A DNA stretch of 5,236 bases from Clostridia bacterium (GCA_003245395.1 QKDF01000003.1:1-5236), one strand, 5' to 3'; shown: positions 1 to 5,236, counted from the stretch's first letter. Numbers and translations: made by a program. Notes: generated by a model from the letters alone, not told the origin.

Positions 1-315
1 CCCGTCCCATTCCTGATTGTGCTTCGTCAGTACGGCCTTGTAGCAGTCCAGGCCAATTCCCGCCTGCCGCAGCGCAGGCAGCAGCTCGTCCACCTGATCA
101 TCCAGACCGCAGAAAATCATCATCTGTCCGCCCAGCGACCCGGCAAAGCTCCCCGGAATCCCGGTGTCCTTTTTCAGTCCGGCCAATACGCCGATAGGCT
201 TTTGATAGTCCTCTTTCCAAACAGTCTTAACTTCCGCCAAAAACGGCCCCACGGCGGCCTGTACTGCCAACACAGAGGGCAGATCATCAAAGCCGTACAG
301 CAAAATCATCTTCAT
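1..315 (-). CDS. DUF3783 family protein, 3' end missing
   Basis: The first 105 codons are present and the gene runs off the left edge, so the C-terminus is not visible. The protein starts MKMILLYGFDD and ends in this window with CYKAVLTKHNQEW. That 'KAVLT..N..W' signature, after a segment of about 90 residues with a glycine-rich middle (SFAGSLGGQM, about residues 58-65), matches my memory of the DUF3783 family of short Firmicutes proteins. Its function is unknown. It has no signal peptide and no clear membrane span, so it is probably cytoplasmic. The ATG lies one base past the TAA of the NUDIX gene, and its GGAGG ribosome binding site is inside the last NUDIX codons, so the two are almost certainly co-transcribed and probably translationally coupled. 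The family call comes from motif recognition only; the reading frame is secure. Confidence 0.82.
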   Translation of the reverse strand, partial: MKMILLYGFDDLPSVLAVQAAVGPFLAEVKTVWKEDYQKPIGVLAGLKKDTGIPGSFAGSLGGQMMIFCGLDDQVDELLPALRQAGIGLDCYKAVLTKHNQEWDG

Positions 316-316
316 A

Positions 317-793
317 TTAAACCTCCAATTTCCGCCCATTCAGGGCAGCCTCGGTCAGTTCTTCCCCTTCATACCGGAGCTTCAATGAAAAAAAAGGTGC
401 CTCCTGCTCCAAAAGATCCAGAAACAGCACGTCCCCTTTCCACATAGGCAAAGCCCGCAGATCCTTCTTCTTGATCCACTCCAGATCACCTTCACTGCAG
501 ATAATCTGCTCTCCGGTCCACTCCGTCGCGGTAAACAGGTGCATATATTCCGTGGGCCAGCGGTCAGAGACAAAGGTCACCAATCCACGGTAACGGTATT
601 CCGTCAGAACAAGGCCGGTCTCTTCCCAGGTTTCCCGCAGCAGGCACTCCTCTGGGCTTTCTCCGTCTTCAAATTTACCGCCGACGCCCACCCACTTGTC
701 ACGGTTGAGATCATTCTCTTTCTTGACCCGGTGGAGCATCAGATATTCGTCGCCCCGCTCCAGGTAACACAGTGTGGTGTTTACCACGGACAT
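317..793 (-). CDS. NUDIX hydrolase, MutT/8-oxo-dGTP diphosphatase-like
   Basis: A 158-residue NUDIX hydrolase, a normal length for a single-domain member. The Nudix box (GX5EX7REUXEEXGU) is complete at residues 39-61: G39, E45, R53-E54, E57-E58, G60, L61. The only departure is Thr55 at the usually hydrophobic U position, which is common in this family. These residues bind the divalent metal (Mg2+ or Mn2+) used to hydrolyse a nucleoside-diphosphate-linked substrate. The N-terminus (NTTLCYLERGDEYLMLHR) and the KENDLNRDKWVGVGGKFEDGE region resemble clostridial proteins annotated as 8-oxo-dGTP diphosphatase, which clean the nucleotide pool; the substrate is inferred, not proven. The protein is cytoplasmic with no signal peptide. 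The chosen ATG is only 3 bases from AGGAG (797-801). An in-frame GTG at 787 lies at a better 9-base spacing and would give an N-terminus of (M)VNTTLCY, so the start is uncertain by two codons. First gene of a pair with the DUF3783 gene. Confidence 0.92.
   Translation of the reverse strand: MSVVNTTLCYLERGDEYLMLHRVKKENDLNRDKWVGVGGKFEDGESPEECLLRETWEETGLVLTEYRYRGLVTFVSDRWPTEYMHLFTATEWTGEQIICSEGDLEWIKKKDLRALPMWKGDVLFLDLLEQEAPFFSLKLRYEGEELTEAALNGRKLEV
322..326 (-). promoter_or_regulatory. Ribosome binding site of the DUF3783 gene, inside the NUDIX coding end
   Basis: GGAGG on the minus strand sits 6 bases before the ATG at 315. It is formed by the last sense codons (Leu-Glu-Val) of the NUDIX gene, so ribosomes finishing the upstream gene pass directly over it. 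This fixes the downstream start and argues for translational coupling. Confidence 0.8.
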
Positions 794-796
794 CCA

Positions 797-801
797 CTCC
801 T
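797..801 (-). promoter_or_regulatory. Ribosome binding site of the NUDIX gene, ambiguous start
   Basis: AGGAG (within AAAAGGAG) on the minus strand. It is 3 bases from the ATG at 793, which is unusually close, and 9 bases from an in-frame GTG at 787. Spacing alone favours the GTG; codon preference favours the ATG. Confidence 0.65.
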
Positions 802-809
802 TTTGCCTT

Positions 810-838
810 ATTATACCTGCTGCCGCGCAAAAAGAAAA
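810..838 (-). promoter_or_regulatory. Probable promoter of the NUDIX-DUF3783 operon
   Basis: A perfect TATAAT -10 box lies at 810-815 on the minus strand. At 17-base spacing the -35 is TTTTCT (833-838), which matches TTGACA at only 3 of 6 positions and falls inside the tail of the ATPase terminator. No TGN extension is present. Transcription would begin near 803-804, giving a leader of only about 10 bases that carries the ribosome binding site. The -10 is convincing; the -35 is weak. Confidence 0.55.
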
Positions 839-861
839 GCCCCGAAAAAATTGGGGCTTTT
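829..861 (-). terminator. Intrinsic terminator of the cation ATPase gene
   Basis: A perfect 9-bp stem (arms 853-861 and 835-843, AAAAGCCCC/GGGGCTTTT) with a 9-base loop starts three bases after the ATPase stop codon on the minus strand. The stem ends in TTTT and is followed by CTTTTT (829-834), a good U-tract. It separates the ATPase transcript from the NUDIX operon. In the plus direction the stem is followed by only TTTT and then mixed sequence, so minus-strand use is favoured. Confidence 0.9.
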
Positions 862-864
862 CCG

Positions 865-3450
865 TCAGTTTTTTCGCATACGCAGCACTTTGAGAAGTTG
901 AATCACCAACATGCTGCCGAAAGACAGCCCAACAATCCAGCCTAGCTGACCGGCGGTGAGGGCAGCTACACTGAACAGCGGTTCCAGCGCCGGGATCAGC
1001 AGTACGCTGCCCAGCAAAATTGAGCCAAGGCCGAATGCCCCCAGCAGAAAACCGTTGTTCCAGAATTTCTTCGTAAACAGCACCGGCCGGGCGGATTTAC
1101 AGTCAAAGCCATGGACCAGACGGGTAAAGCACAGAGTCGCAAACGCCATCGTACTGCCCACCGACGCACCGCCCTGCGCCAGGCCAATGTGGAACGCCGT
1201 AATTGTCGCCAGAGCGATAACGCTTCCTTCCAAAATCACGCTGAGCAGGAAGGGTCTCGTCAGGATTCCCTCGCTGCGCGGGCGGGGTTGTTCCAGCATG
1301 ACACTTTGGCTGTGGGGCTCCAGCCCCAGTGCAATGGCCGGAAGACTGTCGGTCAGCAAATTGATAAACAGCAGGTGTACCGCCGCAAACGGTACCGGCA
1401 GGGCTGCCAGGGAAGCATACAGCACCGCGATAATTCCCGCAGCGTTTCCGGAGAGCAAAAACTCGATGGCCCGTTTGATATTTGCATAGACATTTCGGCC
1501 ATTTTCCACCGCCTTGACGATGGTGGCAAAATTGTCGTCCGCCAGTACCATACCTGCGGCGTCTTTCGATACCTCCGTGCCGGTGATACCCATAGCCACG
1601 CCGATATCCGCCTGCTTGAGTGCCGGTGCGTCATTGACGCCGTCACCGGTCATGGCCACCAGATTGCCCCGGTGCTGCCAGGCCCGGACAATTCGGATCT
1701 TATGCTCCGGGGAAACACGGGCGTAGACGCTGACCCTGGGCACAAAGTCCTGCAGCTCTTTGTCGCTCATGGCGTCGATCACGGCACCTTCGACAGCCTC
1801 CGTCCCCTCGGTCAGAATTCCGATGGTCTTGGCAATTGCGGAGGCTGTGACTTTATGGTCGCCGGTGATCATAATGGGACAAATGCCAGCCGCGATACAC
1901 TCTGCCACAGCGGCCTTGGATTCCTCACGGGGCGGGTCCATCATGGCCACCAGCCCCAGGAAGGTCATTCCGTTTTCGTCGGACAGGTTGATGGAGGGAC
2001 AGTCCAGCTTTCTGCGTGCAAAAGCCAGAACGCGAAGGCCCTCCCGTGAAAATTCCTCATTGGCCGCTTCAATTTCGGTGCGCTCCGCCGCGCTCACCAG
2101 TGTCCGATCCAGCAATACATCCACGGCGCCCTTGGTGACCAGCAGCAGCTCGCCCTTAATCTCATGCACCGTGGACATCAGCTTGCGGTCGGAGTCAAAG
2201 GGGATCTCCGTCAGGCGGGGATATTTTCCACGGGTGATCTCCTCATCAAAGCCGAACCGTTCGCCCAGCCGCACCAGAGCGGTCTCAGTTGGATCTCCCA
2301 TTTCCCCGTTTTCATTGACCGTGGCATCGCTGCACAGCAGCGCTGCCCGCAGCAGATCCCGTTGGGCCTGATCCTCAAAATCCGCATCCTCCAATGCGAT
2401 AATCCGCCCGGCGGCATAATACTTCTGCACCGTCATCTTGTTCTGGGTCAGCGTACCGGTCTTGTCGGAACAGATGACGGATACACTGCCCAGGCCCTCC
2501 ACAGCCTGCAGATGACGGATGATGGCGTTCTCCCTGGCCATCTTCCGGGTTCCAAAGGAAAGCACAATGGTCACAATCGAAGACAGCGCCTCCGGAATTG
2601 CCGCCACTGCCAACGCCACAGCAAACAAAAAGGCGTTCATGACGGGCTCATGCCGGGCAAAGACGCTCACGCCGAACAAAATGGCACACAGCACAATGAT
2701 GCCGATGGACAGGTTTCGTCCGAACTGATCCAGGCTGACCTGAAGCGGCGTCTTCTTCTCTTCTGTATTTTTCAACAGAGTGGCAATCTTGCCCATCTCC
2801 GTGCTCATGCCAATGTCGGTCACCAAAAAGCGTGCCCGGCCATAGGTGACGAAGCTGCCGGAGAAAACCATATTCTTTCGGTCGCCCAGTGCGGCTTCGC
2901 CCTCGATTTCACTGGGATCTTTTTCCACCGGCAGACTCTCCCCGGTTAGGGCGCTCTCCGCTGTTTTCAGGCTGGCGCACTCCAAAAGGCGTCCGTCGGC
3001 ACAAACCGCGTCTCCCGCATCCAACACCACCACGTCACCCACGGTGACCTCCCGGCCCGGAATCTGGATCACAGTGCCGTCCCGGACGACCTTGGCCGTG
3101 GGTGCTGACATCTGCTTCAGACTCTCCAGCGAAGCGGCAGCCTTCACCGTCTGCACAGTACCCAGAATCGCATTCATAGTGATGACCGCCAAAATGACCA
3201 GAGTGCTCTCCAAGTCCCCCAGCGCAGCGGAAACCACGGCGGCAATGATCAGAATGATAACCAGAAAATCAGTGAACTGCCCGAGGAAAATACGCAGCGT
3301 ACTCTTTTTTTCTCCGCTGTGCAGCTCGTTGAGTCCGTTCTTCTCCTGCCGGAGCTTTACCTCCTCGGACGTCAGACCCGCATCGGATGTCTCCAGATCC
3401 CGGAACAACTCCATTCTAGTTTTTTGCCAAATTGGTTTCTTCTGTTTCAT
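865..3450 (-). CDS. P2-type cation-transporting ATPase (Ca2+/Mn2+ exporter type)
   Basis: An 861-residue membrane pump of full length for bacterial P2-type ATPases. It should couple ATP hydrolysis to export of a divalent cation. Visible landmarks: actuator-domain TGES at 169-172; TM4 metal-site motif IPEAL at 285-289 (Glu287); phosphorylation motif DKTGTLT at 329-335 (Asp329); nucleotide-binding PFDSDRK at 417-423 and KGA at 440-442; TGD at 529-531; hinge TGDGVNDAP at 601-609; ten predicted membrane spans (about 59-79, 81-100, 247-264, 271-299, 661-683, 689-710, 733-755, 765-783, 800-820, 833-853). Site II ligands are kept (Glu287, Asn697, Asp701), and Asn669 and Thr700 match SERCA Asn768 and Thr799. 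SERCA Glu771 is Gly672 here and Glu908 is Arg777, so site I looks lost. No N-terminal metal-binding domain and no C-terminal calmodulin-binding tail. ATG at 3450 has AAAGGA 10 bases upstream. The upstream Mn2+ riboswitch points to Mn2+ export; Ca2+ remains possible. Confidence 0.95.
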   Translation of the reverse strand: MKQKKPIWQKTRMELFRDLETSDAGLTSEEVKLRQEKNGLNELHSGEKKSTLRIFLGQFTDFLVIILIIAAVVSAALGDLESTLVILAVITMNAILGTVQTVKAAASLESLKQMSAPTAKVVRDGTVIQIPGREVTVGDVVVLDAGDAVCADGRLLECASLKTAESALTGESLPVEKDPSEIEGEAALGDRKNMVFSGSFVTYGRARFLVTDIGMSTEMGKIATLLKNTEEKKTPLQVSLDQFGRNLSIGIIVLCAILFGVSVFARHEPVMNAFLFAVALAVAAIPEALSSIVTIVLSFGTRKMARENAIIRHLQAVEGLGSVSVICSDKTGTLTQNKMTVQKYYAAGRIIALEDADFEDQAQRDLLRAALLCSDATVNENGEMGDPTETALVRLGERFGFDEEITRGKYPRLTEIPFDSDRKLMSTVHEIKGELLLVTKGAVDVLLDRTLVSAAERTEIEAANEEFSREGLRVLAFARRKLDCPSINLSDENGMTFLGLVAMMDPPREESKAAVAECIAAGICPIMITGDHKVTASAIAKTIGILTEGTEAVEGAVIDAMSDKELQDFVPRVSVYARVSPEHKIRIVRAWQHRGNLVAMTGDGVNDAPALKQADIGVAMGITGTEVSKDAAGMVLADDNFATIVKAVENGRNVYANIKRAIEFLLSGNAAGIIAVLYASLAALPVPFAAVHLLFINLLTDSLPAIALGLEPHSQSVMLEQPRPRSEGILTRPFLLSVILEGSVIALATITAFHIGLAQGGASVGSTMAFATLCFTRLVHGFDCKSARPVLFTKKFWNNGFLLGAFGLGSILLGSVLLIPALEPLFSVAALTAGQLGWIVGLSFGSMLVIQLLKVLRMRKN

Positions 3451-3478
3451 AATTCACAAATCCTTTCCCGGCAAACGC

Positions 3479-3528
3479 AAAAAAACGAGACTTTTGCGTC
3501 AATGCCTCGCACTGATACAAAAGTCTCG
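3479..3528 (-). terminator. Regulated intrinsic terminator in the ATPase leader (riboswitch expression platform)
   Basis: A perfect 11-bp stem, CGAGACTTTTG/CAAAAGTCTCG on the minus strand (arms 3518-3528 and 3486-3496), encloses a 21-base loop and is followed directly by seven Ts (3479-3485). It lies upstream of the ATPase ribosome binding site, so it would stop transcription before the gene. Its 5' arm is also the 3' strand of the aptamer's P1 helix, so the two folds exclude each other. Confidence 0.88.
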
Positions 3529-3605
3529 CTATTTCAATCCGGAGCGGGGCAAAAGCCCGTACTGACGCCCGCGGATACACCTCATTGTGCCAGCTACTCC
3601 CTTTT
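3518..3605 (-). promoter_or_regulatory. yybP-ykoY (Mn2+-sensing) riboswitch aptamer
   Basis: The minus strand carries both hallmarks of the class: a 5' AAAAGGGAGTAGC (3593-3605) and a 3' ATAGCGAGACTTTT (3519-3532). Together they form P1 (AAAAG with CTTTT) and the two sides of loop L1. Between them I can fold a short hairpin (GCAC/GTGT), then helix ATCCG/CGGAT, then loop L3 with CGTCA (3563-3567) on its 5' side and CTCCGG on its 3' side, closed by a GGGC-TTTT-GCCC hairpin. From memory of the Lactococcus lactis yoaB riboswitch, these correspond to GGGGAGUAGC, AGCAAGACC, CGUCA and ACCGG, the last two lining the Mn2+ site at the L1-L3 contact. Known members bind Mn2+ and control manganese exporters and P-type ATPases. 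The class call rests on motif and fold, not a covariance search. Confidence 0.88.
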
Positions 3606-3615
3606 CTGTTTATCG

Positions 3616-3644
3616 ACTATACGCTATCCGTCCTCAATTGTCAA
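3616..3644 (-). promoter_or_regulatory. Promoter of the riboswitch-ATPase transcript
   Basis: On the minus strand: TTGACA (3639-3644, perfect -35), a 17-base spacer, and TATAGT (3616-3621, 5 of 6 to the -10). Predicted transcription start is near 3609, a few bases before the first aptamer strand, as expected for a riboswitch leader. The leader to the ATPase ATG is about 160 bases. The -35 begins only 18 bases past the permease stop codon. Confidence 0.88.
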
Positions 3645-3661
3645 TAGCAAATTTTGAAAAA

Positions 3662-5029
3662 TCACCGTGCAGATACAGTCTTGCTTTTCCCGTAAAACAG
3701 ATTTCCAATCACCATAAATACCGCAAAAATTGCCAGATAGTGCAATACATTGGAAACTCCATGTCCCGCAAAGGCCGCGTACACCATAAAGGCGCAGCCC
3801 ACCAAACCCAGAAACGGCATTATAAACCGGCGGAATCCGTCCAGTTCGGTTTCTTTGCGCATAAACTGGATAAACATTGCGATGTACAGACCGTAAAGCG
3901 TGATGATAGGCAGCTCGGAGGAGTCGAAGCTGAAGCTACCAAACCAGCCGCCGCCCAGGTTCGCGCCATAGAAATACAGCAGCCAAAACGCAGAAAAAGC
4001 CAGACTCAGGATGGAAGAATTCGAGGGTATGTTGGTGGCGGGGTCCACTTTGTTGAACAGTTCAGGCTTCGGTCCGTTTCCCCTGGCCGCCAGGGCATAG
4101 AATGCGCGGCAGTTGGACAGTGTCAGACCATTGAGCGTACCCAGGCAGGAGATCACAATCAGGACAAACACGCCGGTACCGGCCGCTGTGCCGAAAATGC
4201 GCTGAAAGGCCATCTTCGCCGCCGCCTGGCCGCTGGCCATCAGCTCCTCTGTGGTCACCGCGCCGCTCAAACCGATGTAATACAAAATGTAGGTCACAAC
4301 CACGATAAATGCGCCCAGCACCAGTGCCTTTGGCAGATTGCGCTTGGCATCCTTCAGCTCCGCATTGATGGAAGTCGCCAAAATCCACCCTTCATAGGCG
4401 AAGGCAACCGCCACCACGGACTGCATCAGGCCCTTGCCCGTGGAAACGGAGGCAGTGCCAGCCGTGGCAAAGTTCTGCACCAACGTGCCGTTAGTCAGTC
4501 CAACTACAGTTCCCACCACAGCCATCAGTACCAGAGGAATCATTTTGATAACGGTGGTGGACACCTGGAATTTTCCCGCGATGCGGGGTGAAAGTGCATT
4601 AAGTACAAAGTCCATGCACAGGAAAAACGCGGCGATGGTCATACAGGAACCGCCCGTAATATCCCATCCCAGCAGAACGCAGAAATAGCGCGCGGACACC
4701 CATGCCAACACAGAGACCAGTGCAGGTGTGTAAATGGACGCCATGAACCAGCCAATGTTATAGGCATACCACTCGCCTACCGTAGCCTCGGCATAGTCCA
4801 CCAGGCCGTTGACCTTTTCATACCGGGTCGCCATAGTGGCAAATACGTAGGAGCAGACAATCATGATAATACCCACGATCACCCACGCCAGAATGCCCAA
4901 TGGCATATCTCCTCCGGTGGCGTTGAGCACCGCCTCCGCCTTGAAAAACACGCCGGACCCGATGACGATGCCAACCACCATGCAGATCGCTGTCGGTAAA
5001 CCGTACTTTTTGTTTAATTCGTTTTCCAT
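3662..5029 (-). CDS. APC-superfamily amino acid permease (LAT/SteT-like)
   Basis: A 455-residue, roughly 12-span membrane transporter that should move amino acids across the cytoplasmic membrane. The TM1 unwound-helix motif IGSGVFF is at residues 23-29 and the TM6 motif FAYEGW at 210-215, followed by the family-typical NAELKDAKRNLPKAL (222-236). These regions bind the amino acid backbone in APC transporters. The layout resembles the LAT/SteT branch (SteT of Bacillus subtilis is a Ser/Thr exchanger), but the substrate cannot be read from the sequence. ATG at 5029 is preferred because GAGG (5036-5039) sits 6 bases upstream; a GTG at 5044 would add five residues but lacks a good ribosome binding site. 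It has its own promoter divergent from the DUF1653 gene. No terminator is visible after the stop codon, so some transcripts may run into the ATPase riboswitch. Confidence 0.93.
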   Translation of the reverse strand: MENELNKKYGLPTAICMVVGIVIGSGVFFKAEAVLNATGGDMPLGILAWVIVGIIMIVCSYVFATMATRYEKVNGLVDYAEATVGEWYAYNIGWFMASIYTPALVSVLAWVSARYFCVLLGWDITGGSCMTIAAFFLCMDFVLNALSPRIAGKFQVSTTVIKMIPLVLMAVVGTVVGLTNGTLVQNFATAGTASVSTGKGLMQSVVAVAFAYEGWILATSINAELKDAKRNLPKALVLGAFIVVVTYILYYIGLSGAVTTEELMASGQAAAKMAFQRIFGTAAGTGVFVLIVISCLGTLNGLTLSNCRAFYALAARGNGPKPELFNKVDPATNIPSNSSILSLAFSAFWLLYFYGANLGGGWFGSFSFDSSELPIITLYGLYIAMFIQFMRKETELDGFRRFIMPFLGLVGCAFMVYAAFAGHGVSNVLHYLAIFAVFMVIGNLFYGKSKTVSAR

Positions 5030-5035
5030 ACTTTC

Positions 5036-5039
5036 CCTC
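5036..5039 (-). promoter_or_regulatory. Ribosome binding site that sets the permease start
   Basis: GAGG within AGAGGGA on the minus strand, 6 bases before the ATG at 5029. It overlaps the extra codons that a GTG start at 5044 would use, which argues for the shorter protein. Confidence 0.75.
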
Positions 5040-5084
5040 TTCACTTCTTTAAATCATTGTAGTTATCACCGGAATACGGTTCTA

Positions 5085-5113
5085 ATAATACTATTTCTTT
5101 GTGCAAATTGCAA
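5085..5113 (-). promoter_or_regulatory. Promoter of the amino acid permease
   Basis: On the minus strand: TTGCAA (5108-5113, 4 of 6 to the -35), a 17-base spacer, and TATTAT (5085-5090, 5 of 6 to the -10). Start of transcription would be near 5078, giving a leader of about 50 bases. No T-box, SAM or lysine-type leader is visible in it. Confidence 0.7.
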
Positions 5114-5134
5114 CCGCTAATTACAAATTTGCAC
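5101..5134. repeat. Inverted repeat between divergent promoters, possible operator
   Basis: GTGCAAATT (5101-5109) and AATTTGCAC (5126-5134) form a perfect 9-bp inverted repeat with a 16-base centre. The left arm overlaps the -35 edge and spacer of the permease promoter; the right arm contains the -35 of the DUF1653 promoter. A smaller odd palindrome, TGCAA-A-TTGCA (5102-5112), overlaps the left arm. The placement suits a regulator acting on both genes; no regulator gene is in the window to pair with it. Confidence 0.55.
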
Positions 5135-5157
5135 TTTTTGTCCGTATGATGTATACT
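5129..5157 (+). promoter_or_regulatory. Probable promoter of the DUF1653 gene
   Basis: TTGCAC (5129-5134, 3 of 6 to the -35), a 17-base spacer, and TATACT (5152-5157, 5 of 6 to the -10). Start of transcription would be near 5164, about 28 bases before the ATG. The -35 lies entirely within the right arm of the inverted repeat. Confidence 0.6.
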
Positions 5158-5191
5158 ACCAGATAATCGTTCTGAACAGGAGGAAACTATA

Positions 5192-5236
5192 ATGGAAGAA
5201 ATCCAGTCGGGAAGATATCGGCATTTTAAAGGAAAT
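5192..5236 (+). CDS. DUF1653 family protein, first 15 codons only
   Basis: The gene begins at ATG 5192 and runs off the right edge. The visible protein is MEEIQSGRYRHFKGN. The 'G-x-YRHFKG' stretch close to the start is the hallmark opening of DUF1653, a small bacterial domain of unknown function (usually well under 100 residues when it stands alone, sometimes fused to other domains). A perfect AGGAGG (5178-5183) lies 8 bases upstream and a promoter precedes it, so this is a real start although only 45 bases are seen. It is transcribed divergently from the permease and may share an operator with it. The family call rests on seven or eight residues; fusion partners and full length cannot be judged. 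Confidence 0.8.
   Translation, partial: MEEIQSGRYRHFKGN

Noticed and set aside
19..447. A 142-codon plus-strand open frame at the left edge.
   Set aside because: It lies opposite the DUF3783 gene and the end of the NUDIX gene, both of which have family motifs and ribosome binding sites.
1111..2949. Long open frames on the plus strand opposite the ATPase gene (for example 1111-2049 and 2164-2949).
   Set aside because: They are antisense to a gene with complete P-type ATPase motifs, lack convincing ribosome binding sites, and their translations have low-complexity His/Gln/Arg-rich composition typical of reverse-frame shadows.
3451..3661. Other metal riboswitch classes (M-box Mg2+, NiCo) as explanation for the ATPase leader.
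   Set aside because: The AGGGAGTAGC and AGCgAGAC strands and the CGTCA/CCGG loop pieces fit yybP-ykoY; no M-box or NiCo conserved core is recognisable in 90-odd bases.
3587..4591. A 334-codon plus-strand open frame across the ATPase leader and the permease gene.
   Set aside because: It runs antisense through the riboswitch promoter and the permease, whose TM1 and TM6 motifs are intact; its product shows no recognisable domain.
5068..5080. Small hairpin ACCG-N5-CGGT in the permease leader, considered as a regulatory element.
   Set aside because: Only four base pairs, no following U-tract, and it sits at the predicted transcription start, so it is not distinguishable from chance.
5030..5191. 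T-box or other amino-acid-responsive leader before the permease.
   Set aside because: The predicted leader is only about 50 bases and has no T-box sequence, specifier stem or terminator.
1..5236. A new defence system, mobile element, CRISPR array or RNA gene.
   Set aside because: No repeats of array type, transposase, integrase, nuclease, tRNA or rRNA signature is seen; every gene belongs to a familiar housekeeping or transport family.

Overview
The window reads as chromosomal DNA of a low-to-mid GC Gram-positive bacterium, most likely a gut-type member of the Clostridia (Oscillospiraceae-like). The signs are strong AGGAGG-type ribosome binding sites, sigma-A-like promoters, intrinsic terminators with U-tracts, the DUF3783 and DUF1653 families, and a yybP-ykoY riboswitch. 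The taxonomic guess is inference from gene content and feel, not a computed result. No mobile element, CRISPR array, tRNA or rRNA was seen.

Layout, from left to right. Four genes lie on the minus strand: a DUF3783 protein (cut by the left edge), a NUDIX hydrolase, a P2-type (Ca2+/Mn2+-like) cation ATPase, and an APC-superfamily amino acid permease. At the right edge a DUF1653 gene starts on the plus strand, divergent from the permease. The NUDIX and DUF3783 genes form a tightly coupled two-gene operon with its own promoter, just beyond the intrinsic terminator of the ATPase gene.

The most informative part is the 211-base gap between the permease and the ATPase (3451-3661). On the minus strand it holds, in order, a near-consensus promoter (TTGACA, 17 bases, TATAGT), a yybP-ykoY-class Mn2+ riboswitch aptamer, an overlapping intrinsic terminator with a U7 tract, and the ATPase ribosome binding site. 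The 3' strand of aptamer helix P1 is also the 5' arm of the terminator. Metal binding should therefore block termination and turn the gene on. Together with the loss of the site I acidic residues in the pump, this suggests a Mn2+-induced, one-ion-per-cycle cation exporter, probably for Mn2+ and/or Ca2+, rather than a SERCA-like two-calcium pump.

The permease/DUF1653 intergenic region (5030-5191) has two back-to-back promoters. Their -35 boxes overlap a 9-bp inverted repeat that looks like a shared operator. Nothing in the window looks like a wholly new system. The riboswitch-pump pairing is a known type, seen here with specific sequence details that can be tested.
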